NCBI RefSeq assembly: GCF_009811315.1
Contig: NZ_BLID01000001.1
Coordinates: forward strand, 310,001 to 374,000
DNA from: Vibrio atypicus
GTDB taxonomy: Bacteria > Pseudomonadota > Gammaproteobacteria > Enterobacterales > Vibrionaceae
Direction: 5' to 3'
Length of the DNA stretch: 64,000 nucleotides
Position 1 is the stretch's first letter. Each line of letters starts with the position of its first letter. Shown piece by piece: positions 8,719-17,825 of this stretch. The notes beneath the pieces were generated by a model, which was not told where the DNA came from, did not search any database, and saw only the letters and a list, made by a program, of their open reading frames with translations. The position numbers and the translations under genes are program-made.

Positions 8719-9717
8719 TTATCGAATAAGTCGAACAATCAAAGAGCCCGGAGCTCGAACTGATTCAACATTGTGGCTGATGACGGTGGCATCGATTGGA
8801 GATGTGTAAGTTTCTATCTCATCACCAAAGCTGTTGTACTGCGTGGCTAAAGTTTGTCCTTGAGTTACCTGATCCATTAGATCTACGTGACAAATCACAA
8901 AACCTCCCTGCTTGGCCCGAACGCTGATGATATCGTTACCCTCAACACATTCTAGCTTCGTATTGTCGGTTTCCCCCTCAATGACCTCGTAAGCCGTTAG
9001 AATATTCAGAACGCCTTTCGTGGCACGTTCCACCATAACTAGATCGGTATAGCGGCCAATACCGACCTCGATAGTGATCGATGGGATACCTTCGCGATTG
9101 TAAACCGTTTCTAAAATGCCAGGGTCACCAGGATCATTCAAAATCACATCAGGATTTAATAACCTTGCCATTCGAATAGCATCTTCTAAACGATAGTCTG
9201 CAAAAACGTAAAGTGGATAAGCACTGCCACTGGTTTGAGAGTGTAAATCAATGGCTAAATCTGCATTCGGCTTGAGCAAGTTCTCCCATAAGCTATTAGC
9301 ATATCGACTTGCATCATCACCTGTGGCATTTCCAGGAAATACGCGATTTAAATTCGCTGATGAGCTGTCTGGCGCAGCCGAATGAAAGTCTCGGCTATGA
9401 CGAGCAATACCCGATAGATTAACTGTCGGGACGATTGTGACCACTCCTGCAATCTCTTTTCCGACTAATTCACGGGCCAAACGCTGGGCTGTCAAAATGC
9501 CATTTTGCTCATCCCCGTGGACACCCGCCGTAATCACAAAGCGCTTACCAGGCTTATTTCCTTTAAACACGCGAATAGGTAAGGTTTGTGGGTGACCGAT
9601 AGCATCCGTTGCCACAGCAAACCAAAACTTATGCTCACCCGCAGCGAGTGCATTCACATCTAATGCTTGAATGGTTGGGTACATCGGGATGATGCACTCG
9701 TTGAGTGTTTTGGTCAT
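8719..9717 (-). CDS. Succinylglutamate desuccinylase/aspartoacylase (AstE/AspA) family protein
   Basis: The 332-residue zinc hydrolase of the M14-like AstE/AspA family shows the metal site HGDE (His67, Glu70) and His159 in IDLHSQ, a substrate Arg in NLNRVFPG (Arg125), and the likely catalytic Glu217 in SITIEVG. Members remove acyl groups from N-acyl amino acids or act on related amides. The start is the ATG at 9717, preceded by GGAG at the right distance; a longer reading starting MMEIS lacks this. It follows the marR gene by 38 bases, so it is probably in one operon and regulated by it. There are no arginine-succinyl pathway genes near, so the true substrate is open. Confidence 0.8.
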   Translation of the reverse strand: MTKTLNECIIPMYPTIQALDVNALAAGEHKFWFAVATDAIGHPQTLPIRVFKGNKPGKRFVITAGVHGDEQNGILTAQRLARELVGKEIAGVVTIVPTVNLSGIARHSRDFHSAAPDSSSANLNRVFPGNATGDDASRYANSLWENLLKPNADLAIDLHSQTSGSAYPLYVFADYRLEDAIRMARLLNPDVILNDPGDPGILETVYNREGIPSITIEVGIGRYTDLVMVERATKGVLNILTAYEVIEGETDNTKLECVEGNDIISVRAKQGGFVICHVDLMDQVTQGQTLATQYNSFGDEIETYTSPIDATVISHNVESVRAPGSLIVRLIR

Positions 9718-9755
9718 TGATATCTCCATCAAATCAATTGAAATTTGTATCTAAC

Positions 9756-10184
9756 TTATAGATCTGCAACCATTTTTTGCAAAAGACGTATCATGTCGTC
9801 CCGCTCTTTTGAATCAAGCCTTGAAAGCAATTCTTGATTAATTTGCATAGGGATTGGGATTAAAGTGTCACGTAATCCTCTGCCCTTTTCGGTGAGATAG
9901 ATTCGAAATGAACGGCGACTATTGGGATCCGCTTGACGCTCCACTAAGCCTAGTTTCTCAAGCTTATCTATCGTACGAGTCGTTGTAGAGTTTTCCACTT
10001 TTGACTTTTGGGCGATCTCACGCTGAGTCACGCCTTCTTCTTCCCACAAGCACATCAATGTCGGCCAAAGTGCAACGGTTAACCCATGTTTTTTCAGCTC
10101 AGCGTCAAAAGACTTTTCTGCGTTTTTTGCTACAACATTAATCAACCAACCAAAGCTGTGTTTTCTATCAAATTCTTCGCTCAT
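9756..10184 (-). CDS. MarR-family transcriptional regulator
   Basis: The 142-residue protein has the MarR winged-helix fold: helix-turn-helix VTQREIAQKSKVENSTTTRTIDKLEKLGLVER at about residues 52-83, then the wing RQADPNSRRSFRIYLTEKG. It probably binds a small ligand and represses its own promoter. The upstream region (10212-10222) contains GCAACTATTGC, which is found twice in a large palindrome near 18.3 kb, so both may be its operators. The AstE-like gene follows in the same direction. The ligand is unknown. Confidence 0.88.
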   Translation of the reverse strand: MSEEFDRKHSFGWLINVVAKNAEKSFDAELKKHGLTVALWPTLMCLWEEEGVTQREIAQKSKVENSTTTRTIDKLEKLGLVERQADPNSRRSFRIYLTEKGRGLRDTLIPIPMQINQELLSRLDSKERDDMIRLLQKMVADL

Positions 10185-10211
10185 ATTTATCTCACTAGCT
10201 AAAGCGCAAAT

Positions 10212-10222
10212 GCAACTATTGC
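10212..10222. promoter_or_regulatory. Candidate MarR operator, GCAACTATTGC
   Basis: The 11-base element GCAACTATTGC lies 28 bases before the marR start. The identical 11-mer is present, in both orientations, in the 40-bp palindrome at 18321-18360. Read on the minus strand the match extends to GCAATAGTTGC-NN-TTGC at both loci. Autoregulation by MarR proteins is common; the assignment is inference. Confidence 0.45.
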
Positions 10223-10303
10223 AATGGTAACTGATAATGTAAAGGCAAACACCTCTATTGCTCTCATCTGCGAAACTAAATAGAGTCAGTGCTTTCAGTG
10301 GCT

Positions 10304-12070
10304 TTACAAATTCGACTGTTTAAATTGCAATGCGACTAAACGTTGGTATAAGCCGCACTTTTCCATTAGCTCAGCGTGCGTCCCAACATCAACTAGAGTT
10401 CCTTGATCCAACACTGCGATTTGATCCGCGTGTTGAATAGTAGAAAGTCGATGAGCAATGATAATGGTTGTTCTTCCACGCATTAACTCTTCGAGTGCTT
10501 GTTGGACATAATGCTCACTTTCGCTATCAAGCGCACTGGTTGCTTCATCAAGCAGCAGAATCTTAGGGTCTTTCAATATTGCCCGTGCAATCGCTATGCG
10601 TTGGCGCTGCCCTCCAGAAAGCCGGACACCTCGTTCACCTAAAAAACTATTGTAACCTTCTGGCAATTTGAGAATAAAATCATGAGCATGCGCTTTCTTG
10701 GCGGCTTCAATGACTTCTTCATCCGATGCGTCTTGGCTGCCATAACGAATATTATAAAGCACATCATGGCTAAACAGGGCTGGCTGCTGAGGAACCAAAG
10801 CCATCTGCTTTCTCAGATGGTTAGGGTCAAACTGACGAACATCAACATGACCCATTTCAACTTGGCCAGATGAAGGGTCATAAAATCGCTGTAAAAGCTC
10901 AAACAGTGTGGTTTTCCCTGCTCCTGATGGCCCCACAAGCGCTAGCACCTTGCCCTCTTTTGCAGTTAAATTCAGCCCTTCAATCGCTGGGTGATCAGGT
11001 CTAGATGGGTAGTGGAAAACGACGTCATTAAAACGAACTTCACTGGATACCGACTGCGGATCTAGACTGTCGCAGCTTGGCGCAACAATGTGACTTTCCA
11101 CTTGGAGAATTTCAATAAGACGTTCGGTTGCTCCCGCCGCGCGTTGTAACTCGCCAAGCACTTCCGATATGGTTGCTAAGGAAGAGGCCACCATGATCGC
11201 GTAGAAGACAAACGCGCCAAGATCACCTGCTGACATAGTGCCATTAATCACATCGCTGCCACCAACCCAAAGCATGCCCGCAATTGCACTAAACACGATC
11301 ACGATTACCCCAGAGATTAAAATAGCTCGCTGTTTTACTCGCCGACGACCTATTTCATAAGCGCGCTCAACTTCCTCAGCAAAAGAGGCTTTTTCCTGCG
11401 TTTCATAGCTATAGCTTTGGACGGTTTTAATGTGCTCTATCGCTTCTCCCGCATAACTGCCGACATCCGCCATCGAGTCTTGGCTTTGGCGCGACAAAGC
11501 TCGGACTCGGCGGCCATAGACCAAGATAGGCACAAGAATGAACGGTACTGACGCCAAAACAATCAGGGTCAATTTTATATTGGTGGCAAACAACATGATC
11601 ACCGCGCCAATACACATTAAGGCACTGCGCATCGCCATAGAAAACGAAGAACCAATGATACTTTGCAATAAAGTGGTATCGGTCGTGATGCGCGACATGA
11701 TGTCACCACTGCCATTTGTCTCAAAATAGCTTGGATGAAGAGTAATGACATGATTAAACACCGCTAAACGAATATCGGCGCTCACTCGTTCGCCAACAGA
11801 AGAGACGAGATAAAAACGAAAAAATGTGCCAATTGAAATCATCACCGTCACCGCCAGAATAAACTGAATGGCGCTGCTGAGTTGCTCAGTCGATTGCTGA
11901 GAGAACCCCTGATCGATAAGAATTCGAACCCCGTGTCCCACGGACAACGTCAGCCCAGCGGTAAAGATCAAAGCGATCAATGCCGCTGCGACTTTGCCTT
12001 TGTACGGCTGAATAAATCGAATCAACTCGAACAAAATTCTTAAGTTCTTTTTCTTATCTTCACTTTGCAT
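10304..12070 (-). CDS. ABC exporter, fused permease and ATPase (MsbA-like)
   Basis: The 588-residue half-transporter has a six-helix transmembrane domain (residues of about 18-310) and a nucleotide-binding domain with Walker A GPSGAGKTT near residue 379, signature LSGGQRQR, Walker B ILLLDEATSALD and the H-loop IIIAHRLST. It should act as a homodimer that exports lipids, drugs or peptides. It lies upstream of marR on the same strand with a 119-base gap that has its own candidate operator, so it is probably a separate transcription unit. msbA itself is normally followed by lpxK, which is absent here, so it is a paralogue. Confidence 0.87.
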   Translation of the reverse strand: MQSEDKKKNLRILFELIRFIQPYKGKVAAALIALIFTAGLTLSVGHGVRILIDQGFSQQSTEQLSSAIQFILAVTVMISIGTFFRFYLVSSVGERVSADIRLAVFNHVITLHPSYFETNGSGDIMSRITTDTTLLQSIIGSSFSMAMRSALMCIGAVIMLFATNIKLTLIVLASVPFILVPILVYGRRVRALSRQSQDSMADVGSYAGEAIEHIKTVQSYSYETQEKASFAEEVERAYEIGRRRVKQRAILISGVIVIVFSAIAGMLWVGGSDVINGTMSAGDLGAFVFYAIMVASSLATISEVLGELQRAAGATERLIEILQVESHIVAPSCDSLDPQSVSSEVRFNDVVFHYPSRPDHPAIEGLNLTAKEGKVLALVGPSGAGKTTLFELLQRFYDPSSGQVEMGHVDVRQFDPNHLRKQMALVPQQPALFSHDVLYNIRYGSQDASDEEVIEAAKKAHAHDFILKLPEGYNSFLGERGVRLSGGQRQRIAIARAILKDPKILLLDEATSALDSESEHYVQQALEELMRGRTTIIIAHRLSTIQHADQIAVLDQGTLVDVGTHAELMEKCGLYQRLVALQFKQSNL

Positions 12071-12227
12071 GAGGATTCATCTCAAATAGTAGGTTTAACA
12101 TGAGCTTAACACCGGCTATTTAGCACAATCAATCAACAATCGAACCTGATGACTTTACCACTGGCTATAAGCAAGTTATCTATCACTCTATCTAGGCTTC
12201 AAGTATGATGGCCGCTTCACAAAACTA

Positions 12228-13145
12228 ATGAGAACGAGAATGCCTTCTACACTCAATTCTGCAATCCCGGTTGGGGTTCGATTCATGTTACTTTCTGCGC
12301 TTGGCTTCGCCTTGATGTCGGCTTGTGTGAAGTATGTGAGTGTTCATGGCATACCTGTGTTTGAAATCGTCGCTGCCCGTGCGTTTGTTTCTTTGATCAT
12401 TAGCTATCTCGATATTAAGCGAAAACGCATATCGGTTTGGGGCAACAACAAACCATTGCTGCTACTCAGGGGGGCCGTTGGAACCGTCGCTCTCATGTGT
12501 GTGTACTACTCTGTCACGACGTTACCCTTGGCAGAGGCGACCATTTTGCAATATGTACACCCGGTATTTACCGCATTGCTCGGCGTTTTGTTCCTAAAAG
12601 AGCGTATTCAAGGGGCAACCATGATTTGTATTGCCCTGTGTTTGGTTGGACTTGGCGTCATGGTCCAGCCAAGTATGTCGGGAGCCCAAAGCCAAGAACT
12701 GCCAATGTTGAGCATCATAATGGCATTGCTCGGTGCGCTAGGTAGCTCAATCGCTTACGTCGTGGTAAGAAAGCTAAGCCAAACTGAAGATAGTTCAGTG
12801 ATCATTTTTTACTTCCCGATGGTGGCATTGCCCACATCGATATTCCTTATGTGGGATGAGTTTGTCATGCCAAGTCTCTACATTACTTTGATGCTAATTC
12901 TGGTGGGGATCTTTACTCAAATCGGCCAATACGGTTTGACTAAAGCGATGCAAACACAGGCAGCAGGTAAGGCTTCAGCCTACTCCTACGTGCAAATCGT
13001 TTTCTCAACATTAATTGGGGGGTGGGTCTTCAACGAAATTCCGTCGATTTGGACCTACCTAGGTGGCGGGCTGATCGTCACAGGCGCGTTAATCAATGTG
13101 TTTGGCAAGAAATTGATCCCGAGTCGAGTGATTAGAACTTCATAA
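12228..13145 (+). CDS. EamA/DMT-family transporter
   Basis: The 305-residue membrane protein has about ten hydrophobic helices in two EamA repeats; the repeat border is near residue 155. YYSVTTLPLAEATILQYVHPVFTALLGVLFLKERI is the characteristic end of the first repeat. Members export metabolites or amino acids, but the substrate is not readable. A second ATG four codons in (12240) is an alternative start. It is convergent with the glutamate-synthase-like gene, with a hairpin between them. Confidence 0.83.
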   Translation: MRTRMPSTLNSAIPVGVRFMLLSALGFALMSACVKYVSVHGIPVFEIVAARAFVSLIISYLDIKRKRISVWGNNKPLLLLRGAVGTVALMCVYYSVTTLPLAEATILQYVHPVFTALLGVLFLKERIQGATMICIALCLVGLGVMVQPSMSGAQSQELPMLSIIMALLGALGSSIAYVVVRKLSQTEDSSVIIFYFPMVALPTSIFLMWDEFVMPSLYITLMLILVGIFTQIGQYGLTKAMQTQAAGKASAYSYVQIVFSTLIGGWVFNEIPSIWTYLGGGLIVTGALINVFGKKLIPSRVIRTS

Positions 13146-13155
13146 AACCAAAATA

Positions 13156-13178
13156 GAGGCCTGCTTTAAACAGGCCTC
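13156..13178. terminator. Hairpin between convergent genes
   Basis: GAGGCCTG and CAGGCCTC form an 8-bp GC-rich stem around a seven-base loop. It lies just after the EamA stop and before the end of the opposite gene. Only a weak T-rich tail follows on the minus strand, so termination on either side is plausible but not certain. Confidence 0.5.
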
Positions 13179-13204
13179 ATCGCTTGTCACTCACCCTAAT
13201 AAGA

Positions 13205-14746
13205 CTAACTATCCGTAAATCCAGAATAACGAATACCAGATAACCTAGACATTTCTCGATTCCAAGTAGCGAGATCATTGGTATTAAACTGTGCTAAAGA
13301 GTGATGACCACACGCTCTCGCCATCACTTGCATCAGTTCTACTGAGGCTTCAAAGAAGTTTTTCAACTGGCCAGATGCCTTTTCCACATTGAGTCTTTGT
13401 CTTAAGTCTGCTTTTTGGGTCGCAATACCGGCAGGGCAATTATTGGTGTTACACATACGTGCTGCGACACACCCAATCGACTGCATCGCACTATTTGATA
13501 CCGCCACACCATCCGCCCCTAAGGCCATAGCTTTGACAAAGTCCATCGGGACACGTAATCCACCAGTAATGATCAAAGTAACACGTCCCGAGGCACCTTG
13601 TTGGTCGAGGTAACGCCTTGCTCGTGCTAAAGCCGGAATCGTTGGAACACTAATATGATCGCGAAACATAGTAGGTGCTGCCCCCGTACCACCACCTCGT
13701 CCATCCAAAATGATGTAGTCTGCCCCCGCATCTAAAGCGAACTGAATGTCTTGCTCGATATGGTTTGCACTCAGCTTAAAGCCGATGGGAATCCCTCCCG
13801 TTACTTCCCGAACTCGGTCACCAAACTTACGAAAATCTTCAACACTATGGAGATCTTTAAAGGTTGGTGGAGAAATCGCCGCTTGTCCTTCTGGTATGCC
13901 TCGCACTTGGGCAATTTTACCGATGTTTTTATTCGCAGGAAGATGACCTCCGGTACCCGTTTTCGCCCCTTGCCCACCTTTAAAATGGAAAGCCTGAACG
14001 CCTGCTAATTTCGACTCATCGTAACCAAATCCTGCACTGGCTAATTCATAAAAATAGCGGGAGTTCGCCGCTTGTTCCTCAGGTAGCATGCCCCCTTCAC
14101 CCGAACAAATACCTGTGCCAGCGAGCTCAGCCCCTTTTGCTAATGAGACTTTGGCCTCTTCAGAAAGCGCACCAAAACTCATGTCAGAGACAAAAAGCGG
14201 AATATTCAATCTAAGTGGTTTTTTCGCGTTAGGACCAATAATCAACTCACTCGATACGGCGACATCTTCCAACAAAGGTTTCGTCGCCATTTGAGCAACC
14301 ATGATTTGAATATCATCCCAGCTCGGCAATTGATTTCGTGGCACCCCCATAGACGCCATTGGCCCATGGTGTCCCATTTTAGAAAGCCCTTCTCGAGCGA
14401 GTTGATGAATAAATTCGACCGTAGGCTCTTCTACCGTTGCCACGGCTATAGGCACTGAGTCTTTAGCTACAGAAACTCCTGGCCCCTCTTGACCCACTTG
14501 TTCAGCGGAAAACTGCTTATGGCTACCGTCACAAAACGGCAAATTAGCAGAATGCTTACATTGGCAAAGGTAACCATCTTCACTTTTGTCAGCGATAAAG
14601 CTCATTGGTTTAAACGAGGTACCAGCATGTGAACCATCACAATAGGGTTGCTTTTTCGATTTTCCGCAGCGACAAAAGTAATACTCTTGTCCTTCGGTCA
14701 ACTCAACTTTTATGGGTTTGTTATCGGCAATTATTGGTTTACTCAT
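13205..14746 (-). CDS. CDGSH-type iron-sulfur and glutamate-synthase-like FMN oxidoreductase fusion
   Basis: The 513-residue protein carries two N-terminal CDGSH motifs (CRCGKSKKQPYCDGSH and CQCKHSANLPFCDGSH, within residues 1-80), each a likely [2Fe-2S] site with three Cys and one His. From about residue 110 it is the FMN-binding domain of glutamate synthase, with the IILDGRGGGTGAAP phosphate-binding region and the MCNTNNCPAGIATQ cysteine region that binds a [3Fe-4S] cluster in GltB. The glutaminase domain and the NADPH subunit are absent. Such proteins are annotated as FMN-binding glutamate synthase family; the physiological substrate is not known. Confidence 0.85.
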   Translation of the reverse strand: MSKPIIADNKPIKVELTEGQEYYFCRCGKSKKQPYCDGSHAGTSFKPMSFIADKSEDGYLCQCKHSANLPFCDGSHKQFSAEQVGQEGPGVSVAKDSVPIAVATVEEPTVEFIHQLAREGLSKMGHHGPMASMGVPRNQLPSWDDIQIMVAQMATKPLLEDVAVSSELIIGPNAKKPLRLNIPLFVSDMSFGALSEEAKVSLAKGAELAGTGICSGEGGMLPEEQAANSRYFYELASAGFGYDESKLAGVQAFHFKGGQGAKTGTGGHLPANKNIGKIAQVRGIPEGQAAISPPTFKDLHSVEDFRKFGDRVREVTGGIPIGFKLSANHIEQDIQFALDAGADYIILDGRGGGTGAAPTMFRDHISVPTIPALARARRYLDQQGASGRVTLIITGGLRVPMDFVKAMALGADGVAVSNSAMQSIGCVAARMCNTNNCPAGIATQKADLRQRLNVEKASGQLKNFFEASVELMQVMARACGHHSLAQFNTNDLATWNREMSRLSGIRYSGFTDS

Positions 14747-14945
14747 AGTGCTTTCCTTAGTGATACCAAGCTCTTTGGCTGGCTATCTCTAAGCCTAGGA
14801 CACTTAAAAACTAAAGCCATTGAACAAACATAACTTCATCCAATAGTATGAGTTTTACTATGAAAGTTATCACTATCGCCCTATAGATCTCACCCACTTC
14901 TATGGCAAACTACATATTCATTAAACGGATAAATATGTAGCACTC

Positions 14946-15899
14946 ATGGAAGAGTACCAAGAAATCATTGCTCGCCTCGAACAAGAGAATGCGGAGCTTT
15001 CCAAACAAAACCGCCGCCTAGAAGAGAAACTCAATGCCGCTTTAGATGGAACGGGGTTATGTTTATGGGAGCAGCACATCCCCACGGGTAAGCTAACCAT
15101 TTTCAATATGGAATGGGGAAAGATGCTCGGCTATCAGCCTCATGAGCTTGAAGCAACGATCGAAGTTTGGAAAAGTAAACTTCACCCCGAAGACTTTCAC
15201 CTCGCTGTCGGCGCATTTGAAGATCACTTGGAAGGCAAAGCGGATGCTTACCAAGTGGTGCATCGCATGCTTCACAAAGATGGCAGCCACAGTTGGGTTT
15301 CCGACCGAGGCAGGATTGTGGAATACGATGAGTCAGGACAGCCGCTTCGTATGATGGGTACCCACATTGATATCACCAACGAAAAACGCTATGAACAAGA
15401 GCTGTCTCGATTAGCCACCGAAGATCCGTTAACCGGCTTACTCAATCGCCAAGCATTACAAACCGAGTTCCAAAACTACTCCCAGTCCAACCCCAATACC
15501 AAAGCGGCTTTGGTTTTCATTGACCTCGATGACTTCAAAACAGTCAACGATCAATTAGGTCACAAAGCCGGTGATTTCGTTTTGATTGAAGTGTCGATGT
15601 GGTTGAAGCGCTTTGCCCCGCCGCTTGCAACCATTGCTCGTTTGGGTGGGGACGAATTCGTCATATTTTGCCCAGAGCAAGATGACATCAGCTTAAATCT
15701 GTTTGCAGATCAACTGCTAAGCCAGTCCTATCCCCCGATACAACTTGAGAATGGTCATGCTCAAGTCGGATTCAGTATCGGCATTTGTCATTTTGTGACG
15801 CAGCAGAAAAACTTCGAAGATCTTTACGTTGAATCAGACAAAGCCATGTACCAAGTGAAAAACAGTGGAAAAAATGGTGTAGTCAGCGTTCATTTATAA
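14946..15899 (+). CDS. PAS-GGDEF diguanylate cyclase
   Basis: The 317-residue cytoplasmic protein has an N-terminal coiled coil (residues of about 2-28), a PAS_3-type sensor domain (about 30-145, ending in GTHIDITNEKRYEQEL) and a GGDEF domain with an intact RLGGDEF active site at residues 234-238. It should make cyclic di-GMP from GTP. The residues before the active site show no RxxD inhibitory site, so product inhibition may be absent. No membrane segment is seen. It stands alone, convergent with an EamA gene 15 bases away. Confidence 0.9.
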   Translation: MEEYQEIIARLEQENAELSKQNRRLEEKLNAALDGTGLCLWEQHIPTGKLTIFNMEWGKMLGYQPHELEATIEVWKSKLHPEDFHLAVGAFEDHLEGKADAYQVVHRMLHKDGSHSWVSDRGRIVEYDESGQPLRMMGTHIDITNEKRYEQELSRLATEDPLTGLLNRQALQTEFQNYSQSNPNTKAALVFIDLDDFKTVNDQLGHKAGDFVLIEVSMWLKRFAPPLATIARLGGDEFVIFCPEQDDISLNLFADQLLSQSYPPIQLENGHAQVGFSIGICHFVTQQKNFEDLYVESDKAMYQVKNSGKNGVVSVHL

Positions 15900-15914
15900 C
15901 TAAGAGTCAGCCGC

Positions 15915-16841
15915 TTAGCTCATTTTATGTTGCATCACTAAACGGCTTCGACGCTTTCGCCATTTAGGTATCACCACGCATATCAGGTTAGCTACAACAA
16001 TCAGGGCCAAGCCTGACAGTTGAGAAAAATGATAGCTTTCTTCAAAAAAAGCGACCTGCCAAATTGCCGTAAAAATTAAGTTGGTAAAAATGAGCGGAGC
16101 TAATTGCGCGTTAGATTCTGCGAGACGATAAGCTTTAGAGCGAAACACCTGAGTATTGATGATAAGCACTGCCAAAGCGCCCAGAGCTAACACCAGCAAT
16201 AAAGGTTCTACGCTCACCGTATCAAAAAGTACGGCATGATTAGTCATACTCACCAATAAAAATGGCAACATAGCAACAGTTGCAAATAGAAACGTCCAAA
16301 AAGTTATTTCGAATGGATTCAGATTGGTTTTACTCGCGCGATAGAGCGCTAATTGAGATCCTGCATTAAACAGCCCGGCCGCTAAGCCAACCAATAACTC
16401 TGGTCTGAAGTTGAACCCTGAAACGTCCCCTGCAAGCATAATGACACCAACAAAGGTCATCACCAATCCAACTAAACTCAATCGACTGACCTGTGTAGAG
16501 AAGATAAGTTTTTCTAACAAAGGAATGAACAATGGGCCAGTACTAAACAGCACGACACTCTCAACTAAACTTAAGTGTTGCAGCGAGTATATAAAACATA
16601 TCTGACAGGTGCCGATACAAAGCGCCCGAACCCACAAAGGTTTTAATAGTTTTGTTTCCGGCACACTGATTTTTTTACGCACCATAAAGGCAAATATTAG
16701 TGTCGCAGGTATTAAAAACCTTAAAACACCGAGCATACTTGCTTCTAAATGTTGACTAAGAAATTTGGAAAAAAGTCCAGTTAATGACAAACTGAATGTT
16801 GAAGATAGCATGAACAATATTGGGTACAACTGATTCGACAT
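15915..16841 (-). CDS. EamA/DMT-family transporter
   Basis: The protein has about ten transmembrane helices in two EamA repeats; SLVESVVLFSTGPLFIPLLEKLIF ends the first. I place the start at the ATG at 16841 (MSNQLYPILF), which has a strong GGGAGG ribosome site; the longer frame to 16898 adds a non-hydrophobic leader without support. It is divergent from a LysR-type gene 90 bases away, which probably regulates it. Substrate unknown. Confidence 0.82.
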   Translation of the reverse strand: MSNQLYPILFMLSSTFSLSLTGLFSKFLSQHLEASMLGVLRFLIPATLIFAFMVRKKISVPETKLLKPLWVRALCIGTCQICFIYSLQHLSLVESVVLFSTGPLFIPLLEKLIFSTQVSRLSLVGLVMTFVGVIMLAGDVSGFNFRPELLVGLAAGLFNAGSQLALYRASKTNLNPFEITFWTFLFATVAMLPFLLVSMTNHAVLFDTVSVEPLLLVLALGALAVLIINTQVFRSKAYRLAESNAQLAPLIFTNLIFTAIWQVAFFEESYHFSQLSGLALIVVANLICVVIPKWRKRRSRLVMQHKMS

Positions 16842-16931
16842 AACGCCTCCCGTTTTGGCGCTAAGTTTAGGGAAGCCCACCGAGAAATAACATCGCATAA
16901 TTTTGACAGTAATGGTTAGAAAAACTTACAG

Positions 16932-17819
16932 ATGAAAAAACAACCACCATTAAAATCACTTTACTCATTCGTTGCCGTGGCAGAAACGGGCAGTATGACG
17001 GATGCAGCAAAAGAGCTCAGTGTCAGCCATTCTGCGGTAAGCCAAGCGGTAAAAGCACTGGAACATCAACTCGGTCAGCCACTATTTAGAAGAGTCGGCA
17101 GAAACGTTGAATTGAATGCCAATGGGCGTAGGTATTACAAACAGGTGGCACCCGCTCTGGAAACTATCGTCAATGCCACGCAAGAGTTAATCGGTGAAAA
17201 ACAAACCCACCGATTAACACTCAACATGGTCAATTCCCTTGCGATGCACTGGTGGATCCCGCGTGTAAACCGAATCAATCAGTTTGCGCCCCAACTCGAT
17301 GTGCGGATATCAACCTTAACGGGTCAGTTTTCATTAGAGAACGAAGGTGTTGATGTCGCGATCATTCATGGCAAAACCGATGAGTGGCAAGATTACTACT
17401 GCGAGCTACTTGCGAAGGATGAACTGGTGATGGTTGCCAGTCCAGAATTGGTCGCCCCCGATACCACAGCTCAGGCGCTGCTTGCCAAATACCCGGCTAT
17501 TATTGCTGCCAACGATAGGCGAAAACATGATTGGCAAGTATGGTGCGATCATCACCAGCTCCCAGTGCCTGATAGTGTCAATAACCTTAGCTTTGCTGCG
17601 TCAGTTCAAGCGGTTCAGGCGACTATTCGTCGATTAGGCGTCTTTGTTACACACCGTCAATTCATTATGGATGACGTAGAGCAAGGCTTGTTAGTCGAAG
17701 TCAGTGAGGCAGTATCAAACCCTCACCAAGACTTCTACTTTGCTTGTCAGCCCAACAAATTAAAAAATGAAAATGTACTGACACTTCGGAGTTGGCTAAG
17801 AAGTGAATTCCGTCGCTAA
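16932..17819 (+). CDS. LysR-family transcriptional regulator (GcvA-like)
   Basis: The 295-residue protein has an N-terminal helix-turn-helix (SMTDAAKELSVSHSAVSQAVKALEHQLGQPLFRR, residues of about 21-54) and a C-terminal periplasmic-binding-like sensor domain. The N-terminal LKSLYSFVAVAETGSMT and the domain pattern resemble the GcvA/AmpR branch. It is divergent from the EamA transporter, the usual position for a LysR regulator of its neighbour. The inducer is unknown. Confidence 0.87.
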   Translation: MKKQPPLKSLYSFVAVAETGSMTDAAKELSVSHSAVSQAVKALEHQLGQPLFRRVGRNVELNANGRRYYKQVAPALETIVNATQELIGEKQTHRLTLNMVNSLAMHWWIPRVNRINQFAPQLDVRISTLTGQFSLENEGVDVAIIHGKTDEWQDYYCELLAKDELVMVASPELVAPDTTAQALLAKYPAIIAANDRRKHDWQVWCDHHQLPVPDSVNNLSFAASVQAVQATIRRLGVFVTHRQFIMDDVEQGLLVEVSEAVSNPHQDFYFACQPNKLKNENVLTLRSWLRSEFRR

Positions 17820-17825
17820 CTTAAC

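Noticed and set aside
12437..12745. A 102-codon frame inside the EamA gene
   Set aside because: It is out of frame with a transporter whose hydrophobic pattern is clear.
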